A stretch of 64,000 bases of DNA from Planococcus halotolerans (lineage in GTDB: Bacteria; Bacillota; Bacilli; Bacillales_A; Planococcaceae), in contig NZ_QLZR01000001.1 of assembly GCF_003289955.1 (NCBI RefSeq), positions 620,001-684,000 on the forward strand. Direction: 5' to 3'. Of the stretch, positions 9,145 to 16,120 are shown in pieces. The first letter of the stretch is position 1. Each line of letters starts with the position of its first letter. A program made the position numbers and the translations under genes. The notes below the pieces were generated by a model, which was not told the DNA's origin, did no database searches, and was given only the letters and a program-made list of their open reading frames with translations.

Positions 9145-9173
9145 GAAGCCTTAGCGGCCGCTAAGGCTTTTTC
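9145..9173. terminator. Hairpin downstream of the small membrane gene at 9177
   Basis: AAGCCTTAGC/GCTAAGGCTT with a GGCC centre, and a T-run on the plus side. It abuts the 3' end of the minus-strand gene. A second palindrome, TTTTTCGCTGCGCGAAAAA, lies at 9113-9131 and resembles the hairpins heading arrays A and B. Confidence 0.6.
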
Positions 9174-9176
9174 ATT

Positions 9177-9410
9177 TCATCGATTCAGATCTTTCAGTTT
9201 CGTTTCAAGGATTTTTACCCGTTCATTCAATTCGTCTAAGTGCTTTTGCAGAAGAATCGTATTTTCCTTCTCTTTTTCCAGCCGCTCGCTCGCTTTTTTC
9301 TTATCGAGCTTGAATGCTCTGTAGAAAACAAAGAATAAGATCGCAGGCACGCCCAGTAAAAAAATCGTCGCAACAATATCCCCGAGATTTATGTAAAGTG
9401 CATCATTCAT
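9177..9410 (-). CDS. Small membrane protein with C-terminal coiled coil
   Basis: A 77-residue protein. One membrane segment (about residues 9-31, LGDIVATIFLLGVPAILFFVFY) is followed by a charged heptad-like helix (KKKASERLEKEKENTILLQK and onward). The start at 9410 has AAGGGGAAAATAAA upstream. The design resembles DUF4083-type small proteins, but I am not sure of family. It lies 20 nt after the stop of the disrupted gene at 9431-9814 and is probably in its operon. Confidence 0.7.
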   Translation of the reverse strand: MNDALYINLGDIVATIFLLGVPAILFFVFYRAFKLDKKKASERLEKEKENTILLQKHLDELNERVKILETKLKDLNR

Positions 9411-9430
9411 TTTATTTTCCCCTTTAGTTT

Positions 9431-9814
9431 TTATTGTCCTAACTCCAAGAAGAATTCCCTTGCCTCTTCAGGCATTTCCTCCACATCGAGAACTTTCAAT
9501 TTCTCGGTTCCGGGCGACGTCATGATTACATTAGTTTGCTGGTTATATTGAAAGAGTGTCACTTGTTTTATCGTATCCGGATTATTTTCTTGAATAAATT
9601 CAAATTCTTCTCGTGTAAAATTATTTTCTTAGCCTTCCAATACCTGTTTTTGTGCTTCTTTGAAATCGTCAGCAAAACGCAACTCCTGATACATTTCAAG
9701 CGAATTTTTAGGTGTCAAAAAATAAACATAATAAATTATACCGCCAAGAGTTATCGCCATCAAAAGAGAGAAAGCAATATTGTCCATTGCTGTTTTTTTC
9801 TTTTCATTTTTCAC
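9431..9814 (-). pseudogene. Small membrane-anchored protein gene with an in-frame TAA stop
   Basis: The frame from the GTG at 9814 (ribosome-binding site GAGG) encodes a membrane segment (MDNIAFSLLMAITLGGIIYY), then NSLEMYQELRFADDFKEAQKQVLEG. A TAA at 9629-9631 follows, and the same frame continues ENNFTREEFEFIQENNPDTI and on to MPEEAREFFLELGQ, stopping at 9431. The part after the stop is plainly protein-like. It reads as the rest of a 127-codon gene, probably by a Tyr-codon-to-TAA change. A 61-residue product could still be made. Sequencing error is the other possibility. Confidence 0.75.
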
Positions 9815-9966
9815 TTAGCCTCTTCCACCACCTTTTTTCGAATAAACTTGTGTATCTGTCAAAGCAGTTAATAACTTCCATCTGATCTCCCTATATTATA
9901 ACAATGATATCCAGATTTTCTTATAACTTTTTCAATTACGCTCTTCAAAAATATTTACTTAAAATA

Positions 9967-10000
9967 AAAAGGAAAGGCTCAATTGCTTAGCCCTTCCTGT
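9967..10000 (-). terminator. Terminator after the gene at 10006
   Basis: Minus-strand stem GGAAGGGCT...AGCCTTTCC followed by TTTTT. Confidence 0.8.
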
Positions 10001-10005
10001 AACTA

Positions 10006-10392
10006 TTACACAGCCTTTTCTTTTCCTGTCGTAAAATACGAAACCACTGCCAGCAGCAACGCGCTCACCGGGAAAATCACCAGTATCCTGCCCGCATCCA
10101 TTACTTCCGCAGACAAGACCAGCACCAGATGAACCAATACGAATAATATTGAAAACAATAAAGTACTGATGATTAAAGCTCTTTTATTTTCATCACCGTT
10201 TCTTCCAACCATAGCGATCACTGCAAATGGCAAGGCACACAATAACGCCAATAATCCATAGTTTAAATTCGTTAATCCACCTTCAAACAGATACGCATCA
10301 AAAAGCAGTCCTAATAACAGGGCCGTTCCATACACAACTACGAATATCCCTATTACACTTCCCACAGCCATCGTGATTTTCGATTTCAACAT
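10006..10392 (-). CDS. Four-helix integral membrane protein, unknown family
   Basis: 128 residues with four hydrophobic segments (about 9-30, 42-62, 73-95 and 101-120) and short polar loops; the C terminus is TTGKEKAV. The ATG at 10392 has AAAGGGTGG upstream and overlaps the stop of the small anti-sigma remnant (ATGTTGA), so the two are translationally coupled. Both lie downstream of an ECF-type promoter at 10591. By context it may be an effector of ECF pair 1, but I do not recognise the protein. Confidence 0.7.
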   Translation of the reverse strand: MLKSKITMAVGSVIGIFVVVYGTALLLGLLFDAYLFEGGLTNLNYGLLALLCALPFAVIAMVGRNGDENKRALIISTLLFSILFVLVHLVLVLSAEVMDAGRILVIFPVSALLLAVVSYFTTGKEKAV

Positions 10393-10568
10393 CTCTTCCA
10401 CCCTTTCTCTCTATGTCCAGGAAACTCTCTGCGAATCAAGCAATGAAACACGAAACTGGTGCCTGCTGAAATTAGAATAGTTTTCAACACGGCTCGCTTT
10501 CTCGCACGCTTGACCAACAAGCTAAATTGTTCATTTTTCGATTGAACTCCTCCAGATATTCTCCCCAT
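10386..10568 (-). pseudogene. Truncated anti-sigma factor paralogue (N-terminal part only)
   Basis: A 60-residue frame containing NEQFSLLVKRARKRAVLKTI. This lines up with DGDFSKLVKKAQRKSLIRTI of the intact anti-sigma factor at 10879-11820. After ILISAGTSFVF the frame loses similarity and stops inside a short non-membrane tail. An AAAGGGG ribosome-binding site lies 7 nt upstream of the ATG at 10568, and an ECF-like promoter 23 nt before that, so it may still be translated. It is either decay of a duplicated pair or a minimal sigma-binding peptide. Confidence 0.6.
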
Positions 10569-10590
10569 GTCTTAGCCCCTTTCACCTTTA

Positions 10591-10618
10591 AAACGTTTCT
10601 CTGAGGGAAAGGTGAACA
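10591..10618 (-). promoter_or_regulatory. ECF-type promoter shared with ECF pair 1
   Basis: On the minus strand TTCACC, 15 nt, then CGTTT. It aligns base for base over 28 nt, with a few mismatches, to the region at 12337-12364 upstream of the sigma gene. The genes between are different, so shared control is the simplest reading. Confidence 0.65.
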
Positions 10619-10636
10619 GATTGGAGGTATAGAATT

Positions 10637-10861
10637 CGTTAAGTATTGCTGAACGCCCATAAAAAATTTTAATCGCCCGCAAATCATTTTAATCGCCCGT
10701 ATTTTTTTTTAATCGCCCACAAATTTATTTAACCGCCCGTATTTTTTTCTAATCGCCCATAAACTGGTTTTGAACTTCCAGTAGTCTTCTAAGCCACCTT
10801 CTTAGCCCTTTCTTAAAGCTCCAAAAACCAAAAAAGAAGCTTTTCGCTGAGCGAAAAGCCT
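10637..10861 (-). repeat. Composite array element A: hairpin plus six 20-bp units plus tail
   Basis: On the minus strand: hairpin GCTTTTCGC/GCGAAAAGC (10839-10859), then TTTTTGGTTTTTGGAGCTTT. Cores of the type GGGCGATTA follow at an exact 20-bp step (plus-strand blocks start 10751, 10731, 10711, 10691, 10671, 10651). The last unit changes to GGGCGTTCAGCAAT. Element B at 23475 has the same order and tail. It follows the stop of the anti-sigma gene, whose terminator is its hairpin. Confidence 0.8.
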
Positions 10862-10878
10862 CCTTTTAATCAAAAATC

Positions 10879-11820
10879 TCAATATTTATCAGTAGTTGCA
10901 CCTATAACGGCCGCCCGAATCATCGGAAGTTCAGAAAAAGCCATCAATTCTTCCGGAGAACCGGTAACCACGACTCCTGAAACTTCTAATTCCTCAGCCT
11001 GAACTTCCTCGGAAGAACTGTCACCCCCGACAACATCGTAAATTCGTCCAGCCTCCTCTTGGAAATGGCCTTTTTCATCTCGCAGCCACTCCATTTGCTG
11101 GATAAAGCCTTCTGCAGACTCCAAAGCATCCCGATTTTGGAAAAAGCCGTAAGCTTCATATCCATATACCGGCTGCTGTTCTTCTCCCTGGACTGCAGAC
11201 CCGCTGACATCCACCCAATACCAATTCAGCTGGTCCGAAAAAATCTCTTCCACTTCTTCTACTCCATAAGCCGCATCAAACGAAAACGCCATTTCCAAGA
11301 CTTGATTCTCCCCTGCTTCATCCAGCAGCTCACGTTCATCCGGTACAAATTCATAATCGAGTTCAGGTGAGTAAAATTCCACCAGTCGCTCTCCCTGAAA
11401 ATACATCACCATTCGGTCATCTTCAATATTCCCACTTCCAGAATAAGAAGGAGCCTGCACCGGTCGGGAAGAACCGAAAATGGTAAAGACCTTTTCCCGA
11501 GTTTCCCAAGGAACCGGCACACCTGCCACATATTTCGTAGAAGAAGTTATGGCATGTGCTGAAAAAGGAGTGTAATTAAACAGAGACCCGCCCATTTCCA
11601 CATTCGCTCCCCGGATAAAGCCAGTGGCGTAATCGTAATTGTTTTCGTCCTCCATATGTTTATACATCAAAAACGTCCCCAGCCACATCAAACCAGCAAA
11701 CAATAGAGCACTCACGATTACCGAAACTAATATAGTGCGGATCAATGACTTTCTCTGCGCTTTTTTCACCAGTTTCGAAAAATCGCCGTCTCCGGGAAAT
11801 AGATCATTTTTATCCTTCAT
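10879..11820 (-). CDS. Membrane-bound anti-sigma factor of ECF pair 1
   Basis: A 313-residue protein. A cytosolic N-terminal segment (DFSKLVKKAQRKSLIRTI) is followed by one membrane helix (about residues 31-52) and a large extracytoplasmic domain with the look of Sigma_reg_N/Sigma_reg_C proteins. Near the C terminus is the segment VVVTGSPEELMAFSELPMIRAAVIGAT. It presumably holds the sigma factor at the membrane until a surface signal arrives. It overlaps the sigma gene by 11 nt, and a GGAGG ribosome-binding site lies inside the sigma coding region. A truncated paralogue lies downstream at 10386. Confidence 0.85.
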   Translation of the reverse strand: MKDKNDLFPGDGDFSKLVKKAQRKSLIRTILVSVIVSALLFAGLMWLGTFLMYKHMEDENNYDYATGFIRGANVEMGGSLFNYTPFSAHAITSSTKYVAGVPVPWETREKVFTIFGSSRPVQAPSYSGSGNIEDDRMVMYFQGERLVEFYSPELDYEFVPDERELLDEAGENQVLEMAFSFDAAYGVEEVEEIFSDQLNWYWVDVSGSAVQGEEQQPVYGYEAYGFFQNRDALESAEGFIQQMEWLRDEKGHFQEEAGRIYDVVGGDSSSEEVQAEELEVSGVVVTGSPEELMAFSELPMIRAAVIGATTDKY

Positions 11821-12316
11821 ACCCTTGCCTCCTGTACTCTTTCACAAATTCTTTGCGCGCCCGGTACAAAGTCGTTTTGACCGAGTCTTCCTTCATTTGA
11901 TAAAGCTCGGCAATTTCGCGGATTGCAAGATCCAGGCTGTATTTCAATAGCAGTACCTGCTGATGCTTCGGCTTTAACTTTTTCAATACGCCATCTACAT
12001 CTTCCCGGGTTTCGTTCTGCAGCACCGCTTGTTCCGGCGTAAATTCTTCAAACAATTGCTGATAATTGAATTTCAGATCGATCGCCTGCCTCCGCGATCG
12101 CTTGCGGTATAAATCGTAGTAACCATTAACTGCAACGCGGAACAGCCATCTTTCCACATTTTTATGGTTGATGGAATCTATGTAGAGGATGAATTTATAC
12201 GCGGTATCCTGAACGATATCTTCTGCATCTTCTTTTGAAGCACCCATCTTCATCAAATAGGACTTCACTATCTTTAAGTAATCATATAATTTTTGGTCCA
12301 TCATCGAATCGCTCAT
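11810..12316 (-). CDS. ECF RNA polymerase sigma factor, pair 1
   Basis: A 168-residue sigma-70 family ECF factor. Region 2 is EDAEDIVQDTAYKFILYIDSI (about 29-50) with WLFRVAVNGYYDLYRKRSRR. Region 4 is LKPKHQQVLLLKYSLDLAIREIAELYQMKEDSVKTTLYRARKE as a helix-turn-helix. The ATG at 12316 has GGGGAGG upstream. The promoter at 12337 has an ECF form and recurs at 10591, suggesting autoregulation and a small regulon. Confidence 0.93.
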   Translation of the reverse strand: MSDSMMDQKLYDYLKIVKSYLMKMGASKEDAEDIVQDTAYKFILYIDSINHKNVERWLFRVAVNGYYDLYRKRSRRQAIDLKFNYQQLFEEFTPEQAVLQNETREDVDGVLKKLKPKHQQVLLLKYSLDLAIREIAELYQMKEDSVKTTLYRARKEFVKEYRRQGYEG

Positions 12317-12336
12317 TCACCGGCCTCCCCTCTTAT

Positions 12337-12364
12337 AAACGTTCTTCTTAAGGAAAGGTGAACA
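12337..12364 (-). promoter_or_regulatory. Autoregulatory ECF-type promoter of pair 1
   Basis: Minus strand TTCACC, 15-nt spacer, CGTTTAT, located 21 nt before the sigma start. Same boxes and spacer as 10591-10618. Confidence 0.65.
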
Positions 12365-12413
12365 ATATTATGTAAAATTTTTTATTCCAAATGAAATAAA
12401 ATCTTTCAAACTA

Positions 12414-12454
12414 AAAAGCTGCACAAGAAGCCTCTTTCAACTTCCTGTACAGCC
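12414..12454 (-). terminator. Terminator after mscS-type gene
   Basis: Minus-strand stem GCTGTACAGGAAG / CTTCTTGTGCAGC with one or two mismatches, then TTTTT. Confidence 0.8.
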
Positions 12455-12469
12455 TACTTCTGTATTTCC

Positions 12470-13321
12470 TTACCTCTGTTCCGCCATCTCCAAATTCTTA
12501 TGGATAGTCACCTGATGCGGGAATGGAATTTCGATGCCGTTTGCATCCAGCGCTTCCTTGATGGCTTTGCGCAATTGACGTTCGACCGCCCATTGCTCCC
12601 CGTTCTTCGCTTTAGCGATGATGCGTAAAGTGACATCGGATGCGCCAAAACCTTGGACGCCAATGACATCCGGGCCTTCCACAATCGTTTCGTTTTCGAG
12701 CGTAACATTTTCGCATGCCGCCTGGATGACCGCAATCGCCTTGTCGATGTCTGCGTCGTAAGACACCCCGATATCCACAAGTGCGCGCATATTGCCGCGC
12801 GAATGGTTGCTAACAGTGGTGATGTCGCGGTTCGGAATGTAATTCAGCGTTCCGTCAAAGCTACGGATCTGCGTTGTACGCAACCCAACTGCTTCGACAA
12901 TGCCGTCGATGCTTCCCACCGTTACGTAATCATTGACGTCAATCTGTTTCTCCAGCAATAAAAAGAAGCCGGTAACCACATCACTGACAAGACCTTGAGC
13001 CCCAAACCCGATTGCCAACCCGACAATCCCGGCTCCGGCAATCAAACTCGCGACGGACAATCCGAATATGCTGAAAATCGTAGCTACGAGAATAAAAATG
13101 AGCACATAGCCAAAAACATTTTCCGATAAGCTTTGAAGCGTCAAAGCGCGGCCTTTTGTAACGTCGCCTTTTTTCAGTAACTTACCGAAAAAGCGGCTAA
13201 TCACTTTATTGCCGATTGCTCTTACGATAAAGAATGCAATCACGATTCCAATTATCTGAGCTGCAATCAATCCTGCATCAACAAGCAGCCCTTCCCAGTT
13301 TATACTCTTATAATCAAACAA
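12470..13321 (-). CDS. Small-conductance mechanosensitive channel, MscS family
   Basis: A 283-residue channel that releases solutes on hypo-osmotic shock. Three membrane helices come first (about 14-36, 65-86 and 90-115). The third is the glycine/alanine-rich pore helix SLIAGAGIVGLAIGFGAQGLVSDVVTGFFLL. The MscS beta domain follows (VNDYVTVGSIDGIVEAVGLRTTQIRSFDGTLNYIPN), then the alpha/beta cage. The start codon is TTG at 13321 with GAAAGGA upstream; no ATG fits. It is monocistronic with its own terminator. Confidence 0.94.
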   Translation of the reverse strand: MFDYKSINWEGLLVDAGLIAAQIIGIVIAFFIVRAIGNKVISRFFGKLLKKGDVTKGRALTLQSLSENVFGYVLIFILVATIFSIFGLSVASLIAGAGIVGLAIGFGAQGLVSDVVTGFFLLLEKQIDVNDYVTVGSIDGIVEAVGLRTTQIRSFDGTLNYIPNRDITTVSNHSRGNMRALVDIGVSYDADIDKAIAVIQAACENVTLENETIVEGPDVIGVQGFGASDVTLRIIAKAKNGEQWAVERQLRKAIKEALDANGIEIPFPHQVTIHKNLEMAEQR

Positions 13322-13487
13322 AAAATCAATCCTTTCATTCCTTCAGGCAATCCAGCAAACTGAATCTGCTTTGTTTCACCTGCCGGTTTCCTGTTCATTT
13401 ATAACATAGATCAGGAAAGATTTTTAGTCTTGTCGTTTAAGGTCATTCTTTTTTACGGTTCCAGCATAAATTTCAGAGATTAAAAAT

Positions 13488-13523
13488 AGAGAAAGTGCCC
13501 CATAATCCGCAGGCACTTTCTCT
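13488..13523 (-). terminator. Terminator after the potassium channel gene
   Basis: GAGAAAGTGCC / GGCACTTTCTC stem with a 12-nt loop, 28 nt after the stop at 13551. Confidence 0.85.
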
Positions 13524-13550
13524 GTTATCATACTTTCAAAATTCCTGGTT

Positions 13551-14564
13551 TTATTGTCCCATTAACGTTAACTTCTCATAAGTCGCCTGGTCACAAATCA
13601 CATAGAGGCGGGCCCCTTCCGGAATCGGATCTTCCAGCCGCCGGACTATGCTTAGATCATGCCCTTCTGCTATCAAATTAGCACCCTGTTGCAATAATGA
13701 TTCAAATGCGTCACCATATGTTTTCCAGGATGATTTCGACTCAATTTCCCAAATATTTTCCCCGTATGCATGGTTGAGCAATTGCATATATAATCGGCTG
13801 GCTCCATGGTGCATCAGCGACTTCGTCATTAACTGAGGGAACGATTCACTGGAGAGCACAAATTCATCCACGTCAGCATGCCTGAACATCCCGATATGAT
13901 CTTTATGTGTAATTTCAGCTATGGTATAGATTTCGATTCCTCTTTCTGTCGCATACCTTTCCACTGCGGACGCAATGAGGAGCGTCTTGCCATCAGCTTG
14001 TACTTCATAATCATAGTCAGAAGCAAAAACTGCCACAGCATCAGCATGGTCGATGTTCGCTTGCCGTAAAATCTTCGGATCTGTCGGGTTTCCCTGAATA
14101 TAATGGAACCGGTCATGCTTAAAAGGAGATTCTTTCAGACTGTCAATCAGCACCACATCTGTTTTAAGGCCTCTATTCAGCAGAAGTTCTATAATGGTCT
14201 TTTCGACACTTTTTGACCATCCGATGATCAAAAAATGTTTTTTTCCAGTATAATTCAGCTTTCCTTCCATTTTAAGCCTCCCATAATAAGTGAACGAATC
14301 CACGATTTTCCCTAGTATAATACCAATCAGGCCGATGCCGAATAAAAACAGGAACATCCCGTAAATCCTGCCAGGCACTGTGACAGGAGAATAATCACCA
14401 AAACCGACAGTAGTCACCGTAGTTAAGACCCACCACAAGCCATTAAAGGGATTTCCGAATGTTTCGGGTTCGATATAGTAAATGATATAAGCGCTGGCGA
14501 TATAAAAAAGGCTGGCAAACACCACAACTTTAGCAGTATTGATCCTTATCACTTGTTTGATCAA
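13551..14564 (-). CDS. Potassium channel with TrkA-N (RCK) domain, YugO-like
   Basis: A 337-residue two-helix K+ channel. TM1 spans about 12-30. The pore has selectivity filter TVGFGD (residues 52-57) in LTTVTTVGFGDYSPVT, and TM2 spans about 66-88. The rest is a cytosolic TrkA-N/RCK ligand-gated domain (KHFLIIGWSKSVEKTIIELL onward). Architecture matches B. subtilis YugO, which carries potassium signals in biofilms. The start is a TTG at 14564. GGAGG lies 17 nt away, rather far, so the exact start is uncertain by a few residues. Confidence 0.9.
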   Translation of the reverse strand: MIKQVIRINTAKVVVFASLFYIASAYIIYYIEPETFGNPFNGLWWVLTTVTTVGFGDYSPVTVPGRIYGMFLFLFGIGLIGIILGKIVDSFTYYGRLKMEGKLNYTGKKHFLIIGWSKSVEKTIIELLLNRGLKTDVVLIDSLKESPFKHDRFHYIQGNPTDPKILRQANIDHADAVAVFASDYDYEVQADGKTLLIASAVERYATERGIEIYTIAEITHKDHIGMFRHADVDEFVLSSESFPQLMTKSLMHHGASRLYMQLLNHAYGENIWEIESKSSWKTYGDAFESLLQQGANLIAEGHDLSIVRRLEDPIPEGARLYVICDQATYEKLTLMGQ

Positions 14565-14871
14565 TTTAAAGATAACATTGACCTCCCTTCAGTTCTTATA
14601 CAGTCAGAACAGCGGAACTTGGATGTAACCTAAGTTAGAATTCTTATAACAACAATACCCTTGTCCCATTTCTATACAAACGTTTTATGTAAAATCGGCC
14701 GTTAATTGCAACGCCATTAGATTCTGACAGACCTTTTGGTTACTTAATCAGCCGCAAGGAGACTGGCGCACATACCTCCCTGCCACAAGAAAACCCAGTT
14801 CACTGTGAACTGGGTTTTTACACTATATCAATCATTTCTTGAGTTATTCTATCTATCCGTTTCAGCAAAAA
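14565..14871. other. Intergenic region between channel gene and GrdB-like gene
   Basis: Contains the terminator at 14788-14822 and the presumed promoter of the channel gene. I see no gene or repeat in the rest. Confidence 0.6.
14788..14822 (-). terminator. Terminator after the GrdB-like gene
   Basis: AAACCCAGTTCAC/GTGAACTGGGTTT, a near-perfect palindrome with T-runs on both sides. Confidence 0.85.
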
Positions 14872-15681
14872 TTACTTTAACCCAAGTGATCGCTTAATCG
14901 CAATCCCTTCTTTTCTTGCTTTTGTCCAGCTGAAATCGGGAAACTTAACTTCTCCGCTTTCTTTGGCCTCGACCAGATGTTCAAGCGCTTCGAGGATGAT
15001 TTCACGCTGGAGCTCTTTATGATACGGTACTCCAAAATGATGGCCCATCATGAAAGGCAAGAACATGGAGCGTGGCGGCTTAATCTTTTCGGTTATATCA
15101 AGGGCTACTGTCAGCGAAACAGTAGGAATTCCTCTTCGCTCTAAAGCGCGCTGCACGAGCGCGACAGACTGATGGCAAATCGGTCATGCAGGGCTAAGCA
15201 AAGCGATATCCGCATGGTCTCTTACCGCAGCATCTGCAATATCCTCCGCCAGCTTCTGTTCGAGCTGTTCGGGATCCATATTATAGCCGATAAAAGAAAA
15301 GAAATTCTCAGTCAGGCCACCAATCACGCCTTCTTGAGCTAGTTCCTGCAACCGCTCAATCGGAAAAATCACATTAATGTCCTGATTTGCTCCCACTGTC
15401 GGGTACTTCAGCTGATGAATTTCCAATTCATCAGGCTTCAGACTGGATGGAACTTTCCGGTATGTATAGTCTCCAATAGGATGGACCGTATCAAAAGGCA
15501 GCGTCCCCACCGGCTGCACACCCGATGTGCTTATAAATGTAAGCTTGGACTCTGAGAGCGGCTTTTTTAGAAACGACAGTGGCACATAATCATCTTTTGA
15601 GATCATGGAGCCAGGATACCGTTCATTCACCGTGTTCCATACTTCTGTGCGCAATTGCTTCTGTTTATAGATTTCCGTCAT
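14872..15681 (-). CDS. GrdB-like (glycine/sarcosine/betaine reductase selenoprotein B family) protein with in-frame TGA, probable Sec166
   Basis: Codons 1-165 and 167-269 form one frame broken only by TGA at 15184-15186. The text around it reads ALLSPA-U-PICHQSVALVQR, then ALERRGIPTVSLTVALDITE and KIKPPRSMFLPF. The TGA falls on the first residue of the redox U/C-x-x-C motif of GrdB-like proteins, followed by the family's ERxGIPTV segment. TGA exactly at this residue, with intact coding on both sides and a SECIS-like hairpin (15147-15163), points to selenocysteine. The alternative is a fresh Cys-to-stop mutation. It is a short cytosolic relative of GrdB, not the full anaerobic reductase, and no GrdA, GrdE or GrdX lies nearby. 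It overlaps the 96-residue gene upstream by 17 nt. No sel genes are in the window. Confidence 0.8.
15147..15163 (-). promoter_or_regulatory. Candidate bacterial SECIS hairpin after the in-frame TGA
   Basis: On the minus strand, nucleotides +21 to +37 after TGA form CGCGCT-CGTGC-AGCGCG: a 6-bp perfect stem with a 5-nt loop at +27 to +31. G is the second loop base. The accepted bacterial SECIS model asks for an apical loop 16-37 nt after UGA with a G in the first two loop positions, so this fits. Confidence 0.6.
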
Positions 15682-15955
15682 GAATCCATTCCCCCGATCT
15701 TTTTACGAAGTAGAAATGGAGGCTAAAGTACAAATGAGCCAAAGTCTCAGCATCTTTATTCTCCAATGTCTCAAAAATGAACTCGCGATCTGTTTCAGAC
15801 GAATCCAGCAATAATTTTAACGCTTCTATCCAGGATTTATCTATCTCCTTTTTCCCAGCTTCCTCATTTCCATCGCCAAAATGCAGCCGCACATAGCGAA
15901 TCAGTTTTTCTTTATCGTCATTTTCTATGGCTTCTTTTAAATAGGGCAGCGACAA
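15665..15955 (-). CDS. Small acidic soluble protein encoded before the GrdB-like gene
   Basis: 96 residues, helix-rich, no membrane segment (MSLPYLKEAIENDDKEKLIR onward). I do not recognise the family. The TTG start at 15955 is set by GGAGG 8 nt upstream. The 3' end overlaps the GrdB-like gene by 17 nt, so the two are translationally coupled. It may be a partner of that redox protein, which is inference from position only. Confidence 0.7.
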   Translation of the reverse strand: MSLPYLKEAIENDDKEKLIRYVRLHFGDGNEEAGKKEIDKSWIEALKLLLDSSETDREFIFETLENKDAETLAHLYFSLHFYFVKRSGEWIHDGNL

Positions 15956-16120
15956 TCGGCATCCCTCCTTCTGTATTGTACGGCTATATTATCACTTTTC
16001 TGAAAAAAGTAAAATCTTTTAGACTCCCCAAGTATTTACTTTCTTGTATTGGAAAAAAGATGGATTAAAGTCAAAAAGAAAATTTGTAAACGTGGTTCCA
16101 GATACAAAAATATTTTATTT

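Noticed and set aside
9629..9631. Stop-codon recoding at the TAA of the small membrane gene
   Set aside because: TAA is not used for selenocysteine or pyrrolysine; a mutation or sequencing error is simpler.
10484..10687. 67-codon frame overlapping the anti-sigma remnant
   Set aside because: Runs through array A and the ECF promoter; the similarity to the anti-sigma factor is in the other frame.
12470..13321. Missing ATG as a sign that the MscS gene is broken
   Set aside because: TTG with GAAAGGA upstream gives a full-length family member.
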